From: Gamarada debralockiae
Lineage: Eukaryota; Ascomycota; Leotiomycetes; Helotiales; Hyphodiscaceae
DNA: 64,000 nt
Reading direction: 5' to 3'
NCBI GenBank assembly: GCA_002803225.1
Contig: NXFV01001553.1
Span: 1 to 64,000 of the forward strand
Part shown: positions 57,866 to 64,000 of the stretch, in pieces
Layout: every line of letters begins with the position of its first letter
How positions within the stretch are numbered: position 1 is the first letter of the stretch
Translations under genes and position numbers: made by a program
Notes under the pieces: model-generated
The model's database searches: none
Seen by the model: the letters and a program-made list of their open reading frames with translations, nothing else
What the model was told of the DNA's origin: nothing

Positions 57866-60274
57866 ATGGCAATACGATTCCGAACAAGCATCATCGCAGC
57901 CTTCGGGCTGCTGGTGCTCTATTTCGTGTTCTGGGGCAACGACAAGCCGTTTGAGGGCGGTACCCATACCATTGATGTTCTGAAGGGAACTACCGGCACG
58001 GATACATATGAACAGGATTCGGTTGAGCCGGGGCCGCCTGGAGATGCAGCGCCGGTATCTACGTTGAGCTCAAGTTTGACGAATGGGAATGGGATGGGTA
58101 GTACGAGTACGAGCTCTGTAATGGCAGAGAGTACGAGTACGAGTAAGACGTTGGTCGATGGGGGAAGCAGCACGAGCTCTGCGGTGCCTGGGAGTTCAAC
58201 TCATCTGGCAGATGGTGGAAGCGGTTCGAGCTCTGCGGCACCAGAAGCTACAAGTGCAATTGCATCGGCAAATGGCTTGACGCTACAAGAGCAATTTGAC
58301 AAGGAGTACGATGCTCTGGGACTGTAAGTCAGATCCTCGTAGATAAATAGAGACTCAAGCACTGACGGACATCTAGCAAGGAATCAGCAGGGACTATCTA
58401 CCGCAATACCCTCAGACAACTAGTTGGTTCAGGTTCTCATACCGGATTCCAAGAAGTTGCTCTAACACCGACCAAATCGTGGACTTCTTACAGCGATACC
58501 CCTCCTTATACTTACAACCCATACCCCGAATACAATAATAAGTCATGGAGTGCAAACAATATCGGGGAATATGTGCTGTGCGATGGGCCGGAGCGAGCTA
58601 TGAAAGAGGTACTGGTCTTTTCTGCACATCCTGAGATATTTAAGGAGCCTTTGATGGGATCATATGTCCCGCTGGATATTGATAGCAATCTGTGCTTTGA
58701 GAGGGAGACGAGACTTGGTGCTTATGGATATCAGGATGAGGAACCGTCAACTCCATTGGGTACAAATAGCGTCGAAAAGCGCATGGATTGGGATAATGTT
58801 AGTTGGATGCTCTTGCAAGAGCAATGTGTGGAGAAGAATGCGAATCGATATTCGCCGGTCCGCGAGCAATCCGGAAGTAGCTCCCAACAGGATACGAATT
58901 CGTCAACAATTCCTTACGATAGTGGGAACGCTAGAAGAGCAAGCACCGTTGAGGATGAAGCCGGACCTCCGGATGACGGTGTGCATGGAATGCCTAAAGT
59001 CACGGTCAAACCAAAATCGAGGACAGCGGTCCTTCTTCGATCCGATTCTAGCAAGAACTACACTGAAAACGACCTACAGAACATCCGTTCTCTGGTGATT
59101 GAACTGTCCTTACGAAGCGGTGGAGAATATACAGTCTACTTGTTAGTAAACGTCACAGACCACGGAAGCCCAATATGGAGTGATGCTCATGAGGAGGCTG
59201 TACTGGCCAACATCCCACAGGAATTCCGAAACATGACAATCGTTTGGAACCAAGCTATGATGGAAAAGTTCTATCCCAAGTCGGACAACGACGAAAAGTT
59301 CCACCCGTCCGAATGGCTTCCGGTTCAAAAATTCGCCCATGACAATCCCCAATACGACTTTTATTGGAATTGGGAACTTGATTCTAGATATACAGGCCAC
59401 CATTACAATCTTCTCGAGAAACTCATTGCTTTCGCAAAGGCACAGCCAAGGAAGGGACTCTGGGAGCGTAATGAACGTTTCTACATCCCTTCCGTTCATG
59501 GGCCGTACGACACTGAATTCCGTGCTACAGTGGAACAGGTGTCTGATTCAGAGACAGTATGGGGTGCCCCGAGAGTCGACGGTGTTAAGCCAGTGGGACC
59601 CGTTCGGCCAGCCACGGATCCTAGCGATGACAACTACAAGTGGGGAGTAGGTGAGGAAGCAGATTACATCTCCCTAGCACCAATCTTCAACCCTACCAAC
59701 ACCACCTGGCCTGGTAAGAATGATATCTGGGGCTACGTTGGGCCTGAAGACACTCCCCGACGCGCAACGGTTGGCATGAACTCGAGGTGTAGTAAGAAAT
59801 TGCTAAAGACGATGGATGACGAAAGGCTGCGTGGAAATAGTGTCGGCAGTGAGATGGCGCCGCAGACAGTTTCATTACTGCATGGTTTGAAAGCAGTCTT
59901 TGCGCCGATTCCGATATTCTTTGACAGGGAGTGGAATGGCACAAGTTTGGAGAAGTACTTGAATCCTGGGCCGAAGGGAGTCAGTGGTAGTGTGGCCGAG
60001 AGCCCGTTCAGTGAGGGAAGAGAAACTAGGTTTGAGGGGACGACGTGGTATGAGAAGGCGGTAGTCCCGAGGAGGTTATATTATAATTGGATGGGGTGGG
60101 AGTATATGGGGATTGGTGGCGCTGAGGTATGGTCCTTAGGTTCACGATCTTGGAAGTATTGCTAACAGGAAATAGTGGGAGACAGTCCATGGTAGGACAT
60201 GTCTACCCCCGATGCTATTGCATCCCATTAAGAATGTTGTGAAGCCACCACCGGATCACTCGTCGAAACCATAA
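57866..60274 (+). CDS. DUF3405 family type II membrane protein
   Basis: Three exons (57866-58323, 58377-60126, 60176-60274) give 768 residues. A short cytoplasmic start is followed by a membrane anchor (TSIIAAFGLLVLYFVFWG) and a Ser/Thr/Gly repeat-rich stem (STSTSSVMAESTSTSKTLVD). The conserved domain includes WEYVLCDGPE-type sequence (EYVLCDGPERAMKEVL), YDFYWNWELDSRYTGHHY and WERNERFYIPSVHG, and ends PPPDHSSKP. The layout is that of a Golgi lumenal enzyme, and DUF3405 is often compared with glycosyltransferases, but no activity is established. The last intron ends at the second of two possible AGs (60175), which gives the longer conserved tail. Confidence 0.88.
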
Positions 60275-60485
60275 TTGCCAACCAAGTCCAGAGCAATATA
60301 TAGATTTATATATTGATATTTGTAGTTTGTAGTTTTCATACCAGCTTGGAGTTACGAGCGGTTCTATTTGAACTGGGTTGGGAAGACATATCACGGAAAG
60401 CGAAGCAAGGTAGCCCTGTTTCTTACAAATGGAGTCCGATCCTGTCTATCCGTTCAGAAATTTCCTCATTCAACTAAATTCTTAC

Positions 60486-61765
60486 TCAATCTCCTGTACA
60501 AAGCAACCGCTTCTCATAGCTAGTTGGAATCTCATTTTCACGTCGACCATTTGTACGCCAAAGCTCCCAGTCTCTCATGTTCTGAATCCCTTCGCCAAAT
60601 ATAGATTCCAGTATCCATTCAACTCTACCTCTAACTATTACCGACGCCTCATCATCATATGTAGGGTAGGATGCAGCTCCTTTCTTTGCCAGCCCTCTCA
60701 CATAGTCCCAAAGCCAGAGAGCATGATTCCACATGGGGATGCCATTGTAAATCTCATTTGGATCAGCGCCATACCGAAGCAGAATAATGCCCATAAGGCA
60801 GAAAGAATTCAAGTCTTCATCGCCTAAAGTGAGCCAGCCTTCAATGGCGAACATGAGTGGCGGTAGTTTCAAAACAGGGAGGTAGATTTGACTTCTCTCG
60901 AGGCTCTTCCATCAGCGTAGACAGGCCGAGGAAGATGGCTTGTCGTCCGCGATCAAATCTTTGCAACATTGACTCCTCAACCCACAACTCAAAGGACCTC
61001 CTAATTGTCCTCTTGAGAGTGACATATAAGCTTGAAATATCGAATTCCTCGCAAAGACAATTCAGCTCATTCTAGAACGGTATCTGAGGATATGCTTTAC
61101 TCCTCGGAGCTCGGCGAGCGTGGACGACAATATCCATAGATCGGCGCGTGCTCTGAAATCAGCTCGACATCAGAGATAACCGATTCGACATCATTGTCAT
61201 TTGTCTCCTCATTTGAGTCATAGTGCGAGTCGTACTCCTCCCCCAGTTCAAGACCCTTTTGTCGTGTAGAGACATTCTCTTAATTTTTGGTTCTATCGGA
61301 GTCCTCTGTCATCCCACATTGACGAATCTTTTGACTGCTGGATTCTTCGCATGATCCGGCCAGTATCGCGTCCCAGTCTTGAGCTTCTGGAGATACATCG
61401 CCATCAGCGAGATGTTACCGTCTACACAATCGACAAGTTTTGCTTTTGCAAGGAGACGGGTCCACCTTTCTCGACCACTGAAGCGGTATTGCTTGACAGT
61501 CAGGTGTAGAAATGTCACAGCATTGCGAGCATTTCCATATTCTCTAGTGAATTCTCCAAGGGTGTCATTTTTGATTTGAACGAGACCCTTACAGCGGCTC
61601 TGTAGTCTCAGCAGCATCCCTGAACACAGATCTTCAAGCCAAATTGCTGCTTTCCGGTCGTCGAGGGCCTGACAAGTAATCGAGTCGTTAGGATTCTCTG
61701 CTGCTATACAGCACTCCTCGAGTGAAAGAGGCTGCGTTGCGCAACCAAGGATCTGAAAATAGTTG
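60486..61765 (-). pseudogene. Fossil of a NACHT/ankyrin NLR-type gene
   Basis: On the minus strand an upstream piece (about 61309-61765) reads QPLSLEECCIAAENP, then CSGMLLRLQSRCKGLVQI, then AVTFLHLTVKQY and MAMYLQKLKTGT. It matches the segment after the NACHT domain in fungal STAND proteins (FLH-TV motif). A downstream piece (60486-60872) has LLRYGADPNEIYNG, an ankyrin-like end. Between them (about 60870-61310) no single frame continues, and no NTPase P-loop is present. Such genes act in fungal self/non-self recognition and immunity-like responses; this copy is a C-terminal remnant. Confidence 0.5.
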
Positions 61766-62184
61766 ACGGTATCATGAAGGTACGAAGCTGGTATCCATCA
61801 CGTGTATTCACCATCCCGCCAGAGAAGGCAATTGCTATAATGGGTAAGGCAAAGTTCCTATCCTTACAAAATTGACAAAATAAAAAAAAAAATTTCAAGA
61901 AGCTTACCCTTAGTGTTCCTTTCTTCAACTCCTCAATTTTAAGTTGAATTTCGAATTGTCACATTTTCTCCCAATCTCCTCTGACTCAAGCTTTCGCAGC
62001 AGCTGGTTGACGATTTGAAAGTTGTGACTTTTGAAAGTGCTTTTCGAACTCACAAAGTTGATAAACAAGAGAAAGTGCCGCCTCTGCAGTCCTTACAAAG
62101 GCCACCAGGTAGATACCAGCGCTTACTCAGCCGACCCCAATCTCCTTATGTTCGCCAACTTCTTTCTTACCCCGCAAGTGCTCC
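61766..62184. other. Intergenic region
   Basis: About 420 bp, with an A-run near 61880-61895 and a C-rich leader before the next gene. Confidence 0.4.
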
Positions 62185-63297
62185 TTGCTGAATCACCTAA
62201 CTATGGGGAACGAGTCCTTACTTTCGGTCCTAGTGACAGGAGGCAGTAGCTTCGTTGGCTACCATATTGTATCCAAAATTCTCGATTCAGAACCCACGTG
62301 TCACGTGTCCGTCCTCGATCTCCCAACACCACTCCCTCGTTTCGCAGCAGTCACCTACTACGACGTTGATGTGACTTCCAAGACCGATGTACAAGATGCA
62401 TTGAAGAAAATCAAACCCCGCGTCATCTTCCACGCCGCATGCACCTACTCACTCTCCCTCCCGCCTTCCACATTCTCACAAATCAACACCCAAGGAACCA
62501 TCAACGTGCTCGAAGCAGCACAGTCACTCGGAGCTGTCAAAGCATTCATCTACCACTCCAGCTCTTCAGTCATTGAAGACGGTACTTCTTCGGTCATCAA
62601 TGCATCCGAAACCTTGCCTGTACTCCTCGCACCTCGTCAGAAGTTCCCTTATCCACTCTCCAAGGCACTCGCAGAGTCATTTGTCTTGTCCTCAAACGGA
62701 AAGCATGGGATTCTCACTACTTCTATCCGTCCAGCTGGGACGTTCGGGGAAGCGGATTCAGAGACGATGGAGAAATTGATAAGTGTTGCGAAGGGTGGAA
62801 GAGCGAAAATGCAACTGGGCGATGGGAAGAATGTGTATGATTTTGTGTATGTGGGGAATTTGGTACATGCACATTTACTTGCTGCAAAAGCTCTGTTGAG
62901 AGGCTATGAGAGGCTAGAGAATGAAATGAACCATGAGGAGAAGGTGGATGGTGAGGCATTTCACATTACGAATGATGAGCCGTGGTTGTTCTGGGAGTTC
63001 ACAAGGGCGATCGCGAGAGCGATTGGACATCCGGTTAAGCAAACCGAGATCAGAGCTATTCCTAGGTGGATGGCGATGTTGATGGCTTTTTTTGCGGAGT
63101 GGGTTGTTTGGATCTTCAGTTTTGGAAGGAAAGAATCGAATTTGACGAGGTACGGAGTGAGGTATAGTACTATGACGAGGACTCTGAATATTGAGAAGGC
63201 GAAAAGAGTTTTGGGGTATCGACCTATTTTCAGTATGCAGGAGGGAATTGAGAGGAGCGTGGCTTGGTTTGGCGAAACCGAGAAGAAGATGTTGTAA
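62185..63297 (+). CDS. 3-beta-hydroxysteroid dehydrogenase family protein (ERG26-like)
   Basis: A single exon of 370 residues; a second Met at 62203 would give 364. The NAD-binding loop is VTGGSSFVGYHIV. The family's HAACTYSLSLPPS, NTQGTINVLEAAQ and catalytic YPLSKALAE (YxxxK) follow, then RPAGTFGEAD and DGKNVYDFVYVGNLVHAHLL. C-terminal MAMLMAFFAEWVVWIFSF is a hydrophobic, membrane-associating segment. ERG26 removes the C-4 carboxyl of sterol intermediates; this protein could be ERG26 itself or a paralogue acting on other substrates. Confidence 0.85.
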   Translation: MLNHLTMGNESLLSVLVTGGSSFVGYHIVSKILDSEPTCHVSVLDLPTPLPRFAAVTYYDVDVTSKTDVQDALKKIKPRVIFHAACTYSLSLPPSTFSQINTQGTINVLEAAQSLGAVKAFIYHSSSSVIEDGTSSVINASETLPVLLAPRQKFPYPLSKALAESFVLSSNGKHGILTTSIRPAGTFGEADSETMEKLISVAKGGRAKMQLGDGKNVYDFVYVGNLVHAHLLAAKALLRGYERLENEMNHEEKVDGEAFHITNDEPWLFWEFTRAIARAIGHPVKQTEIRAIPRWMAMLMAFFAEWVVWIFSFGRKESNLTRYGVRYSTMTRTLNIEKAKRVLGYRPIFSMQEGIERSVAWFGETEKKML

Positions 63298-64000
63298 GCT
63301 CGGTCAGTTGTTATGAAAAGTTAACCTGTATTCCTTGCATGGCTTGGAACGATATCACTTCATGTAGAGTAGGCAAGAGACATGGTTTGCGAGAGTTCCC
63401 CAAGCATGAACATTGAACAAGCGCACGGTACAAGTAATGGGTGAACTTCGAATTGATTTTTCTGAAATTATATTTTGCTAAAGTATGATTTCCATTCACT
63501 TCTCTCAAGAGGAGGCCCGCAGTGCTAGGGAAAGCTCATAAAAATTGCACGGAGTTGAGACAATCTGTGAAAGCTCACGATTGTACGTTCCTCGAGAGGA
63601 AGAAGATCCTAAAGAGGAGGGGGTGTTTGTATTGGGGGGAAAAAAAAAAAAGAAAAAATTTAATTTCTTGCTAGAAGAGTTCTTCTGCTCATCACTCCCG
63701 TTTCCATATTCGAATGAAGTTTTGAGGTTCGTACTTTTGGAAATGGCAATTGAACGGCTGTCACGGGGAACAGTGGGGCTTACGAGTACATGTCTTGGCA
63801 AGGCCCAGCATTGGGCTTCCTTATAGACGAAACTTCATCGCAACAAGATCCCACAGCAAAATACGCGTCATCTCGAAGCCTCAAAATACAGAAATCATTG
63901 TCGCCCTTCGTATAGATTCATATTTCACGTTCCTCTTTGAACATTCAAGTACTCTTGGCATTCACGCGTCCACACCGATATGCCGACCGTTACGCGTCTT
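63298..64000. other. Right-edge intergenic region
   Basis: About 700 bp including a G6A11 tract at about 63636-63652. No gene recognised. Confidence 0.4.

Overview
This window looks like nuclear DNA of a filamentous ascomycete (Pezizomycotina). The evidence is many short introns (mostly 41-70 nt, GT...AG), fungus-specific families (GH72 glucanosyltransferase, CFEM, DUF3405, 2EXR, UstYa/DUF3328, T5orf172) and single-copy genes of fungal type (BZZ1 with a C1 domain, DBP5, MCM2, INO1). A Leotiomycetes-like fungus fits best from general resemblance, but I cannot prove the class from the sequence. No rRNA, tRNA, CRISPR array or intact transposon was recognised.

Layout. 0-3 kb: a gene end, an uncharacterised gene and a broken gene. 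3.3-4.8 kb: GPI-anchored GH72 cell-wall enzyme. 6.9-13 kb: a small unknown gene, then divergent BZZ1 (actin patch) and DBP5 (mRNA export). 14.2-18 kb: CFEM membrane protein and a proline-rich unknown. 18-20.5 kb: no gene seen. 20.5-24.3 kb: NmrA-like reductase, a gene remnant and a frameshifted membrane protein. 24.7-29.8 kb: divergent UBR7-like protein and MCM2. 30.5-36.9 kb: a decayed accessory locus, described below. 38.2-42 kb: T5orf172 protein, a small NTF2-like protein and a broken flavin-reductase gene. 42.1-49.9 kb: GH31 alpha-glucosidase, an OB-fold/zinc protein and INO1. 51-54 kb: a broken membrane glycoprotein gene and an unrecognised coding fragment. 55-60.3 kb: LIM-domain (paxillin-like) protein and DUF3405 protein. 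60.5-61.8 kb: fossil of a NACHT/ankyrin NLR-type gene. 62.2-63.3 kb: an ERG26-like dehydrogenase.

Main discovery candidate: at 31.9-36.9 kb two UstYa-family (DUF3328) gene relics flank a small gene with a secretion-signal-like exon followed by three exons. Each of these three exons encodes one near-identical peptide unit (AIPSGD..EIY.K), and the Lys-Arg steps expected for kexin cleavage lie at the unit boundaries. This is the architecture of a fungal dikaritin/kexin-processed RiPP cluster. Every unit and both UstYa genes carry frameshifts or stops, so it reads as a dead or dying peptide cluster around one intact MDR oxidoreductase. Several other accessory genes in the window are broken in similar ways, while housekeeping genes are intact. 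This suggests real decay rather than a uniformly poor assembly, but read-level checking would be needed.

A second pattern: two of the longest introns (140 bp in the gene at 6.9-7.7 kb and 156 bp in DBP5) carry a related sequence of about 48 bp rich in inverted repeats, possibly a small mobile or introner-like element.
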